Assembly (NCBI GenBank): GCA_021205005.1
Contig: JAJPYK010000082.1
Span: 1-5,589, forward strand
Direction: 5' to 3'
DNA: 5,589 nt
DNA from: Paraprevotella sp.
GTDB taxonomy: Bacteria; Bacteroidota; Bacteroidia; Bacteroidales; Bacteroidaceae
Part shown: piece by piece, positions 1-5,257 of the stretch
Position numbering within the stretch: position 1 is the stretch's first letter
How the letters are laid out: every line of letters starts with the position of its first letter
Position numbers and translations under genes: made by a program
Notes under the pieces: model-generated
Databases searched by the model: none
Seen by the model: only the letters and a program-made list of their open reading frames with translations
What the model was told of the DNA's origin: nothing

Positions 1-98
1 TGCGCCTCTTCCTCATGGGCTAAAATCGCACAGGCATAGCGGAATGACGCCTGATAATAGGATTCATAAAAGCCTGCAAAATCGAATGTCTGTTTCAT
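1..98 (-). CDS. N-terminal fragment of a probable ECF-type RNA polymerase sigma factor
   Basis: The reverse strand opens with ATG at 98-96 and stays open for 32 codons before running off the left edge. The product begins MKQTFDFAGFYESYYQ and continues with a segment ending in AILAHEEEA. The pattern (aromatic-rich F..FY..YY, then an Ala-rich helix ending in an acidic EEEA) resembles region 2 of ECF sigma-70 factors, where a typical form is F..LY..YY..L...A......EEAEDVVQ. In that family the protein directs RNA polymerase to a specific promoter set and is usually 160-200 residues long, so only about one sixth is visible. The conserved DVVQ motif would lie just beyond the edge. It is divergent from the HTCS gene, and a TAnnTTTG element lies 28-36 bases upstream of its ATG. 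That there is a gene here is fairly sure; the sigma assignment is an inference from 32 residues, and another helical protein is possible. Confidence 0.5.
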   Translation of the reverse strand, partial: MKQTFDFAGFYESYYQASFRYACAILAHEEEA

Positions 99-126
99 GT
101 TTTCACGGTTTATCGTTGAGACACCA

Positions 127-134
127 CAAAAGTA
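127..134 (-). promoter_or_regulatory. Bacteroidetes-type -7 promoter element for the leftward gene
   Basis: The plus-strand sequence CAAAAGTA reads TACTTTTG on the minus strand, matching the Bacteroidetes housekeeping -7 consensus TAnnTTTG. It would place transcription start near position 120 and give a leader of roughly 20 bases before the ATG at 98. No good TTTG (-33) partner is seen at the expected distance; the two CAAA copies at 143-150 are too close. Confidence 0.45.
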
Positions 135-201
135 ACGGACACCAAACAAACCCTACCGCACGATATGTAGAAAAATAGGGCACAAATTGTCGTAAAGAGC
201 C

Positions 202-241
202 TCTGTGCAACAGATCATACATATAAAAACAACATTTTATA
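202..241. repeat. Two small inverted repeats in the divergent intergenic region
   Basis: Two perfect palindromes lie side by side between the divergent genes. The first is TCTGT-GCA-ACAGA (202-214), five paired positions around a three-base centre. The second is TATAAAA-ACAACA-TTTTATA (222-241), seven paired positions around a six-base centre. They lie about 70-120 bases from each of the two promoter elements and could be operator sites. They could also be chance in an AT-rich spacer, since arms this short are expected now and then. The rest of 99-335 shows no open reading frame with coding character. Confidence 0.3.
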
Positions 242-305
242 CAGGTGCCTCAACGCGAACGACACAAAAACAAGGTAAAAAAGCTGCTGCATAATTCTAA
301 ATTTG

Positions 306-313
306 TATCTTTG
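306..313 (+). promoter_or_regulatory. Bacteroidetes-type -7 promoter element for the HTCS gene
   Basis: TATCTTTG matches the TAnnTTTG consensus. It puts transcription start near position 320, giving a leader of about 15 bases before the ATG at 336. No convincing -33 TTTG is found about 20 bases upstream (281-290 reads aagctgctgc). Its position also argues against an upstream in-frame TTG at 303 as the start codon, because that codon would lie upstream of the transcript. Confidence 0.5.
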
Positions 314-335
314 CAATACATTGACCTCATACGAA

Positions 336-2519
336 ATGAAAAACGTTTGGATTCTGTTCGCCTTCATAAGCCTCCTGATACTTCCACATGCCTTGTATCC
401 GAAAACTGAAAGATTCCGTCTGTTAGACACCGGAAACGGCTTATTCAACAATCAGGTTCGTTTTATCACCCAAATGAAAGACGGGAAAATGCTGGTGTAT
501 ACCGAAGGCATGTTCAACGTATACAACGGAAACCGGTTTGAACCGCTCTCTTGTGACCTGACTTACACTCTTCCGTTGGGTATGCACAATATCTGCACAA
601 CTTATGATGGCGGAAACGGCTTGCTTTGGGCCAAAGACTTCTATCGACTCTATTTGATAGATACCCGTACCCAACGATTCTGCTACGACATTCAGACGCG
701 TTTCAAAGCATCAGACATCCGCGAGCCGCTTAATGATTTTATCCTGGACCGAGACCGAAACGCATGGCTCATCACAGAAAGTGGCAAACTATACCGTTAT
801 GACTGGAAACAAACGGCACAACTGGTCTACCGACCGCAACCGCAAGAAGTTCAAAAGGGCATACGAGTGAAAGATGTCATGCAGGCCGGTCCTTTCCACT
901 TTATCTTTTTGAATACGGGCAAACTACTCTGTTGGGAAGGAAAAAGCCGACGCATCGTATGGGAAGACACGACCGTAGCCGAAAAGCAGCCCTCAGAATA
1001 TTTCCGTACGGCATGGCTTCAGGCAGACGAGCAACATTTGCTCATCTCCATCAGTCATAAAGAAGGCTTTGAGTATACCTATAATATATATACGCGGGAA
1101 TGGAAAGAAATACTCAAAGGTACGTCTATCAATGATATCCAAAAAGATCAAAACGGAGATTTCTGGCTCGGCGGAAGTTATGCACTCATCCGTCTCTCTC
1201 CCGATTTCAAGATCATGGAAGAATGTCATAACTTTAAGCTGACAGACGGAAGGGAAATCAATGATGACATTATGTCCGTATGCATAGAACGACATCACGG
1301 ACTATGGCTGGGGATGGGGAGTACGGGCGTATTGAGAGCCATTCCTGCCAACCGATATGCGGAATCTTACGCCAACACGGCAGCCACATCAGAAAAGGGA
1401 CACCTGATCCGTGCACTCGAACCGTATGACGCTCAACAATTAGGGGTCGGTACATTAGACGGATTGTTTTTATTCCACACGAATACCCAAACCTATGAAA
1501 AGTTCAACACCGAGTTTTCACATGTGTTTTGTACAGACATCAAAAAAGATAACCAAGGACATTTCTGGCTGAGCACACGGCAAGGATTATATTTGTTAAA
1601 AGACCGATCGGCTGCGAGATACGACACCCGACTAATCCCGTCGCCTTCATCGGCAGTCATCCGTTTATCTCTTCCGCTTTCCGACGGACGTATTTTAGTT
1701 TGTCTTGACCTGAAAGAAGTCTATCTTTGCAATTTCAAAAACCAAGCGCCCATACACCTGAACAAAAAATATCCTATTCTAAACCGCATCCGCGCCATGA
1801 GTTTTGCAGTGGAAATCAAACCCGGACAACTCCTCATCGGCGGACAAAACGGCCTTTTCGGGTATGAAGTAGCCAAGAATAAGCTGGAACCGATAGCCTG
1901 GATCGCTCCCTGGGAGAAATACAGCACCAAATACAACTGTATCTATGCAGAAAAGGATTTCGTTTGGATAGGCACACAAAATGGACTGATACGCCATGAC
2001 TTCCGCCGCAAACAAACCATACGATTCAGCACAGCCGATGGATTGCCCAACAACTGTATACAAGGTCTCGCAGCTGACCTGCATGGCAATCTATGGATCT
2101 CAACCTCCAATGGCATCGGCAAAATACACCGAAACCGCCAAGGGGAATATTCTTTTGCCAGCTTGGACGAAACAGACGGCGTGCAATATGGCGAAATGAT
2201 GGAACAATCCATTGCTTTCATGCCGAACGGACATTTATATATAGGAGGCATCAATGGCATCACGGACATTATCCCTCAAATGACGGAATATAAAGGAACA
2301 CACCTCATCCCGACCCTTGTAGGCCTGAACGTCATGGGACATCCCATAGACAATGAAGGTATGTTCCATGGACGACAACTTCTGCCCGAAGGCCTCTCTT
2401 ATACCCATACTCTCCAACTGAAATACAATGAGAATTTCCTCGAAATGCGTTTTTCGGCTCTTGACTATGATACCCCTCAACATACACATTACCGTTATCG
2501 CCTGCAAGGTTTGGAATAG
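336..2519 (+). CDS. HTCS sensor part: signal peptide, propeller repeats and truncated Y_Y_Y domain
   Basis: The product is 727 residues. The start at 336 (ATG) is preferred because it begins a classic signal peptide: MKNVW, then a hydrophobic ILFAFISLLIL core, then a polar region near residue 20. An in-frame TTG at 303 would add 11 residues ahead of it and overlap the promoter. Propeller (Reg_prop) repeats recur through the protein, e.g. FWLGGSYALIRL, FWLSTRQGLYLL, VWIGTQNGLIRHD (Trp544) and LWISTSNGIGKIHR (Trp587), each after a D..G or similar turn, as in the double seven-bladed sensors of HTCS. From about residue 690 the sequence (ENFLEMRFSALDY, then HYRYRLQGLE) is the beginning of the Y_Y_Y sandwich. 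It is cut at TAG 2517-2519 in the middle of that domain. Translated alone, this would be a periplasmic, unanchored sensor with an incomplete C-terminal domain, unable to signal directly. Confidence 0.85.
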   Translation: MKNVWILFAFISLLILPHALYPKTERFRLLDTGNGLFNNQVRFITQMKDGKMLVYTEGMFNVYNGNRFEPLSCDLTYTLPLGMHNICTTYDGGNGLLWAKDFYRLYLIDTRTQRFCYDIQTRFKASDIREPLNDFILDRDRNAWLITESGKLYRYDWKQTAQLVYRPQPQEVQKGIRVKDVMQAGPFHFIFLNTGKLLCWEGKSRRIVWEDTTVAEKQPSEYFRTAWLQADEQHLLISISHKEGFEYTYNIYTREWKEILKGTSINDIQKDQNGDFWLGGSYALIRLSPDFKIMEECHNFKLTDGREINDDIMSVCIERHHGLWLGMGSTGVLRAIPANRYAESYANTAATSEKGHLIRALEPYDAQQLGVGTLDGLFLFHTNTQTYEKFNTEFSHVFCTDIKKDNQGHFWLSTRQGLYLLKDRSAARYDTRLIPSPSSAVIRLSLPLSDGRILVCLDLKEVYLCNFKNQAPIHLNKKYPILNRIRAMSFAVEIKPGQLLIGGQNGLFGYEVAKNKLEPIAWIAPWEKYSTKYNCIYAEKDFVWIGTQNGLIRHDFRRKQTIRFSTADGLPNNCIQGLAADLHGNLWISTSNGIGKIHRNRQGEYSFASLDETDGVQYGEMMEQSIAFMPNGHLYIGGINGITDIIPQMTEYKGTHLIPTLVGLNVMGHPIDNEGMFHGRQLLPEGLSYTHTLQLKYNENFLEMRFSALDYDTPQHTHYRYRLQGLE
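2517..2519 (+). other. In-frame amber codon 1, at a likely glutamine position
   Basis: The frame reads RLQGLE-TAG-NWNHTAES. In HTCS proteins this strand of the Y_Y_Y domain typically reads like YRLEGLD..W, with a variable polar residue at the interrupted position, so glutamine fits. A single C-to-T transition from CAG would create it. The following base is A; a purine after UAG is known to favour amber suppression in E. coli. Confidence 0.85.
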
Positions 2520-2780
2520 AATTGGAACCATACCGCAGAATCTACCGGTATTTGTACCGCCAGCTATACTTCGCTAAATCCCGGCAAGTATCGGCTACAA
2601 GTACAAGCAGCTATGGGCGATTCCCCGTGGGAAAAGCTATCGGAATGGGAAATCGTGGTCACGCCTCCTCTTTGGGCCACCTGGTGGGCCTATACCTTAT
2701 ATATATTAGTCGCATTGGCCATGACTTATGCGATCATTGAACGCTACATTGCAGGAAGACGCGCCCGCATGGTAGCCGAA
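2520..2780 (+). other. HTCS middle segment between the amber codons: end of Y_Y_Y domain and membrane helix
   Basis: These 87 codons are open and in frame with both flanking parts. They encode NWNHTAES, the last strands of the Y_Y_Y sandwich (LNPGKYRLQVQA, then WEIVVTPPLW) and a single membrane helix (WWAYTLYILVALAMTYAII, residues 783-801), followed by a basic cytoplasmic stretch (ERYIAGRRARMVAE). PPLW..WWAY..Y is the usual junction into the membrane helix in HTCS proteins. The segment has no plausible start of its own; the only internal methionines are in the beta domain, the helix and the linker. With the standard code it is therefore probably not made, which would remove the only link between sensor and kinase. 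Its coding character is unbroken, which argues for a recent interruption or for readthrough. Confidence 0.8.
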
Positions 2781-2783
2781 TAG
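2781..2783 (+). other. In-frame amber codon 2, in the cytoplasmic linker at a likely glutamine position
   Basis: The frame reads ARMVAE-TAG-EMLKRQKEQH. This is the charged coiled-coil linker between membrane helix and HisKA domain, rich in Glu, Gln and Lys, so glutamine (CAG with C-to-T) is the simplest original residue. As at the first site the preceding codon is GAA and the next base is a purine (G). The bases TAGGAGATG also place an ATG three bases after the stop, so re-initiation of the downstream part is conceivable. Confidence 0.85.
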
Positions 2784-2786
2784 GAG

Positions 2787-4376
2787 ATGTTGAAACGACA
2801 AAAGGAGCAACATCTCGATGAACTCAAATTCAGATTCTTCACCAATATCAGCCATGAGTTCCGTACGCCGCTTGCCCTCATTATCACACCACTCGAATTG
2901 CTCATACGGAAAACAGAAGCACACAACTTGAAAAATGAATTGGAAAAGATCTTAGATAATGCCAAGGACTTGCTCCGGCTCGTCAATCAGTTGCTTGATT
3001 TCCGACGTTTGGAACAAAAAGGCGAACATCTGAAACTATCAGCGGTACCTATCAAGTCTTTCATAGAAGAGAATGTAGAGCATTTTGACGAGTTATCGAA
3101 AGAACACCACATCACGTTGGCATGTGAATGCCAATTTGCAAACGAAGACCTGTTCTATTTAGACGCCGAAAAGATGACGCGAGTCTTCAACAACCTACTA
3201 TCGAATGCCATCAAGTTTACACCCAACGGAGGTATCATCACCGTACAAGCCGGATGGATAGAAACAGCCTCAACAAACGGGCGGCCTACAGGCATCCGTA
3301 TCAGTGTATCCGACACCGGAATAGGCATTCCACCGCAAGATTTAGAACACATATTCACAAGATTCTATCAGAGCGACAATACACAATCAACCCAGTTGAA
3401 CACGGGAAGCGGAATCGGCTTGCATCTGACAAAAGGATATATCGATCTGCACAAAGGTACCATCAAGGTTGAAAGTACGCCGGGTAAAGGCTCCAGCTTC
3501 ATCCTGACTTTACCTTCTCATGACGAACAAGAACCTCTCGTCCGCCAATCAGAAAACACCCCGGAGAAGCACAACAATATAGAGAATGAATTTACTCAAA
3601 AAACAGACAAGACCACCATTTGGGTCACTGAAGACAATGTGCAATTCCTCCATTTCATGAAAAACTGGCTACAACAAGACTTCCATGTACTTACCGCAGC
3701 AGATGGGCAAGAAGGACTGAATATGGCCCGGGAATACGACCCGGATCTCATTATCAGTGATGTCATGATGCCTAACATGGATGGCTACGCTTTCTGTCGG
3801 GCCATCAAAACAGACATGAAATGCAGTCATATTCCGTTCATTCTGCTCACAGCAAAAAAATCCTCGGAAAGTCGGAGTGAAGCTTATGATGCCGGAGCCG
3901 ACTCCTTTATTGCCAAACCGTTTGATGTCGATGTTCTCAGCAGTCGCATCCGCCAACTTTTGGAACAGCGCGAAAAGCGACGCGATTCGATCCGCCGCAA
4001 AATCGACATCGATCCGAAAGAAATCACGATCACTCCTATAGATGAAGAACTGATGCAAAAGGTCTTGTCATATATCGAAAAAAATATGAGCAACACGGAA
4101 TACAACGTAAAGGCATTAAGTGCAGATATGGGAATCGAACGATCCCTGTTCTATCGCAAAATGCAGGCCATTGCCGGACAAACCCCATCCGATTTCATGC
4201 GCAGCATCCGTTTGAAACGTGCGGCACAACTATTGAAAGGCAACCGATACTCCGTACAGGAGATTTCATGGATGGTAGGATTCAACACTCCACGTTATTT
4301 TTCGTCCTATTTTAAAGAAATGTTCGGCATGACGCCATCGCAATATGCCCAACAGACAAAAGGAGAAAATGAATAA
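2787..4376 (+). CDS. HTCS output part: histidine kinase, response-regulator receiver and AraC-type DNA-binding domain
   Basis: From the first ATG after the second amber codon the product is 529 residues. HisKA: H-box ISHEFRTPL with phospho-acceptor His23. HATPase: N-box NNLLSNAIKF (135-144), G1 box DTGIG (176-180), F box around IFTRFY (189-194) and G2 box GSGIGLHL (207-214). Receiver (about 277-395): acidic pair Glu282/Asp283, phospho-acceptor Asp325 in LIISDVMMP, Thr355 and Lys377 in AKPF. AraC/HTH_18 (about 425-525): ADMGIERSLFYRKMQ, then ISWMVGFNTPRYFSSYFKE and the usual GMTPSQY ending. All residues needed for autophosphorylation, phosphotransfer and DNA binding appear present. Without the upstream parts it would be a soluble cytoplasmic kinase-regulator with no sensor. 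AGGAG directly abuts the ATG, so it is not a well-spaced ribosome site; separate translation is uncertain. The frame ends in TAA. Confidence 0.85.
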   Translation: MLKRQKEQHLDELKFRFFTNISHEFRTPLALIITPLELLIRKTEAHNLKNELEKILDNAKDLLRLVNQLLDFRRLEQKGEHLKLSAVPIKSFIEENVEHFDELSKEHHITLACECQFANEDLFYLDAEKMTRVFNNLLSNAIKFTPNGGIITVQAGWIETASTNGRPTGIRISVSDTGIGIPPQDLEHIFTRFYQSDNTQSTQLNTGSGIGLHLTKGYIDLHKGTIKVESTPGKGSSFILTLPSHDEQEPLVRQSENTPEKHNNIENEFTQKTDKTTIWVTEDNVQFLHFMKNWLQQDFHVLTAADGQEGLNMAREYDPDLIISDVMMPNMDGYAFCRAIKTDMKCSHIPFILLTAKKSSESRSEAYDAGADSFIAKPFDVDVLSSRIRQLLEQREKRRDSIRRKIDIDPKEITITPIDEELMQKVLSYIEKNMSNTEYNVKALSADMGIERSLFYRKMQAIAGQTPSDFMRSIRLKRAAQLLKGNRYSVQEISWMVGFNTPRYFSSYFKEMFGMTPSQYAQQTKGENE

Positions 4377-4422
4377 GTTTATCCTAACGCGTGCAGATAA
4401 CATGAGTTTATTTCCTCCTTTT
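4358..4422 (+). terminator. Probable terminator hairpin overlapping the HTCS stop codon
   Basis: AAAAGGAG (4358-4365) is fully complementary to CTCCTTTT (4415-4422). After one A/C mismatch the stem continues inward with AAAT/ATTT, one G-T pair and AA/TT. An inner stem, GTTTATC (4377-4383) against GATAAC (4396-4401) with one bulged T, can cap it. The 3' arm ends in TTTT and is followed by ACTTTT, so an A-tract, stem and T-tract layout is present. The stem is AT-rich and long rather than a compact GC hairpin, so termination strength is uncertain. It would separate the HTCS transcript from the thiamin operon. Confidence 0.5.
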
Positions 4423-4425
4423 ACT

Positions 4426-4455
4426 TTTGAATCTTGATTATTATACGTACCTTTG
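4426..4455 (+). promoter_or_regulatory. Bacteroidetes-type promoter of the thiamin operon
   Basis: TTTG at 4426-4429 and TACCTTTG at 4448-4455 fit the -33 TTTG and -7 TAnnTTTG elements, separated by 18 bases. That is close to the usual spacing of about 19-21. Predicted transcription start is near 4460-4463, exactly at the 5' edge of the riboswitch P1 stem, which supports both calls. The -33 element sits directly after the hairpin of the HTCS terminator. Confidence 0.7.
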
Positions 4456-4460
4456 TCCAT

Positions 4461-4541
4461 ACAAAGGGGTGCCACCCGCTTTGGGCAGGCTGAGATCATA
4501 CCCTGTGAACCTGATGCAGGTAATGCTGCCGAAGGGATTGT
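4461..4541 (+). ncRNA. TPP riboswitch aptamer (THI element)
   Basis: The conserved THI-box blocks are all present in order: GGGGTGCC (4466-4473), CTGAGA (4490-4495), ATACCC (4498-4503), a block reading GAACCTGATGCAGG (4507-4520), TAATGC (4521-4526) and GAAGGGA (4531-4537). Pairing fits the known fold: P1 ACAA (4461-4464) with TTGT (4538-4541); P2 GGGT (4467-4470) with ACCC (4500-4503); P3 around GCC/GGC (4471-4490); P4/5 GCAG (4516-4519) with CTGC (4526-4529). In this family the CUGAGA block holds the pyrimidine ring and the other arm binds pyrophosphate through magnesium. TPP binding normally represses the downstream genes, here thiE and thiC, which agrees with the location. Confidence 0.95.
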
Positions 4542-4585
4542 TCCGCAACCCGTATATTCACAGATTGTTCTTTCGCCACCCGTTT
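4536..4585 (+). repeat. Imperfect tandem repeat of the riboswitch 3' end
   Basis: GATTGTTC (4536-4543) recurs at 4563-4570. The CGCAACCCGTAT that follows the first copy (4544-4555) recurs as CGCCACCCGTTT (4574-4585), after a three-base TTT insertion. The first copy includes the 3' strand of riboswitch stem P1, so the second copy supplies a spare P1 partner (TTGT, 4565-4568). The second copy also carries CACCC (4577-4581), complementary to GGGTG (4467-4471) of the aptamer. Confidence 0.6.
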
Positions 4586-4613
4586 ATGATAATATCAATT
4601 ATAAAAGAAGAAT
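4542..4613 (+). promoter_or_regulatory. Riboswitch expression platform and thiE translation start region
   Basis: No hairpin followed by a T-run is seen between aptamer and ATG, so classic attenuation is not obvious. Two candidate structures exist. GGG-A-TTG (4534-4540) can pair with CAACCC (4546-4551) and would compete with P1. TTTATGAT (4583-4590) can pair with ATTATAAA (4598-4605), with one G-T pair, forming an AT-rich hairpin that ends just before the thiE start and overlaps the A-rich ribosome-entry stretch (AAAAGAAG, 4603-4610). This favours control at translation start, as an inference. Confidence 0.4.
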
Positions 4614-5243
4614 ATGCCGAAACTACATTTCATCACGCACCATACCGAGAAATATTCCTATGTCGATTCAGCACGCATGGCTCTCGAAGGAGGGTGTCGA
4701 TGGATCCAATTACGTATGAAAGACGCCCCGGCAGAGGAATGGATGCGTATAGGAAAGCAAATAGGCCTTATGTGTCGACAATATGATGCAAAATTTATCC
4801 TGAATGATCATGTGGAATATGTGAAACCTTTGCAGGCTGATGGAGTACATTTAGGAAAGAATGACATGCCTGTCGATGAAGCCCGCAACATATTGGGAGC
4901 AGGATTCATTATAGGAGGAACAGCCAATACGCTTGATGATATTATATTGCATGCCAAACGCGGTGCAGACTACATCGGTTGCGGGCCGTTTCGTTTTACT
5001 ACGACCAAAGAGAAATTAGCTCCCATACTCGGATTGGAAGGTTATCGAACCTTGATTAAAGAAATGAAAACGGCAGGCGTCCATCTTCCTGTGGTGGCTA
5101 TCGGAGGCATCACACGAGCAGACATCCCTAATTTGATGAGTACAGGGATAGACGGCATCGCTTTAAGCGGCACAATATTGAATGCTAACAATCCGGTGCA
5201 GGAAATGCAAAGGATAATAGAGATATTAGGTATTAACGAATAA
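4614..5243 (+). CDS. thiE: Thiamin-phosphate synthase ThiE
   Basis: The 209-residue product matches ThiE, which joins hydroxymethylpyrimidine pyrophosphate to thiazole phosphate to give thiamin phosphate in the cytoplasm. It is a (beta/alpha)8 barrel of normal length. Visible motifs: QLRMKD (32-37), which contacts the pyrimidine pyrophosphate; NDHVE (64-68); [10 protein letters not shown] (75-84), with Asp76 a likely magnesium ligand; GGTANT (101-106), the Bacteroides-type form of the loop that is often G.S.H in other phyla; [11 protein letters not shown] (122-132), which holds thiazole phosphate; AIGGIT (162-167) and GIDGIALSG (178-186), the phosphate-binding end of the barrel. The start is the first ATG after the riboswitch leader and gives a complete barrel strand 1 (KLHFIT). 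It is followed by thiC after 14 bases, so the two are surely co-transcribed and TPP-controlled. It ends in TAA. The paralogue TenI is a less likely reading given the intact substrate motifs. Confidence 0.93.
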   Translation: MPKLHFITHHTEKYSYVDSARMALEGGCRWIQLRMKDAPAEEWMRIGKQIGLMCRQYDAKFILNDHVEYVKPLQADGVHLGKNDMPVDEARNILGAGFIIGGTANTLDDIILHAKRGADYIGCGPFRFTTTKEKLAPILGLEGYRTLIKEMKTAGVHLPVVAIGGITRADIPNLMSTGIDGIALSGTILNANNPVQEMQRIIEILGINE

Positions 5244-5257
5244 AGAAAAACAAGAAT

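Larger units (their letters stand above)
336..4376 (+). pseudogene. Hybrid two-component system (HTCS) frame interrupted by two in-frame amber codons
   Basis: One continuous reading frame of 1346 positions has the full HTCS architecture: signal peptide (about 1-22), propeller repeats (about 25-660), Y_Y_Y-type beta domain (about 690-775), one membrane helix (about 783-801), coiled linker, HisKA (His840), HATPase, receiver (Asp1142) and AraC-type helix-turn-helix (about 1242-1342). The length is normal for the family. It is broken only by TAG at residues 728 and 816, with no frameshift and no other stop. Family knowledge: HTCS proteins sense a periplasmic ligand, often a glycan fragment, and regulate nearby transcription. 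It is labelled as a pseudogene because the standard code gives a split product. The intact motifs on both sides, and the fit of glutamine at both sites, leave open that it is functional through suppression or reassignment of TAG. The segments are listed separately. Confidence 0.8.

Noticed and set aside
303..335. Extension of the HTCS start to an in-frame TTG at 303
   Set aside because: The extension overlaps the TATCTTTG promoter box and would place 11 residues ahead of a good signal peptide. The ATG at 336 begins the signal peptide properly.
2235..2531. Minus-strand and shifted open frames across the HTCS
   Set aside because: They lie opposite or out of frame with clear HTCS motifs and show no recognisable domains or start signals; they are shadows of the real frame.
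2517..2783. Pyrrolysine or selenocysteine insertion at the interruptions
   Set aside because: Selenocysteine uses TGA, not TAG. Pyrrolysine is tied to methylamine methyltransferases and is not expected in a regulatory protein of this phylum. Glutamine fits both contexts better.
2517..2783. Sequencing or assembly error as the sole explanation for the TAG codons
   Set aside because: It cannot be excluded, but two independent substitution errors that both give TAG at compatible positions, with no indels, is less likely than real variants. C-to-T damage in old or degraded DNA would be the main artefact to check.
2784..2789. AGGAG before the ATG at 2787 as a genuine ribosome binding site
   Set aside because: It touches the start codon with no spacing, and Bacteroidetes rarely depend on strong Shine-Dalgarno sites. 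It is mentioned only as part of the re-initiation idea.
4534..4551. GGGATTG/CAACCC hairpin as a riboswitch terminator
   Set aside because: The stem is only six pairs with a bulge and is not followed by a T-run, so it is not a convincing terminator.
4427..4786. Open frames running through the riboswitch and into thiE in other frames
   Set aside because: They cover the structured TPP aptamer and the start of thiE, have no family resemblance, and are explained as chance open frames.
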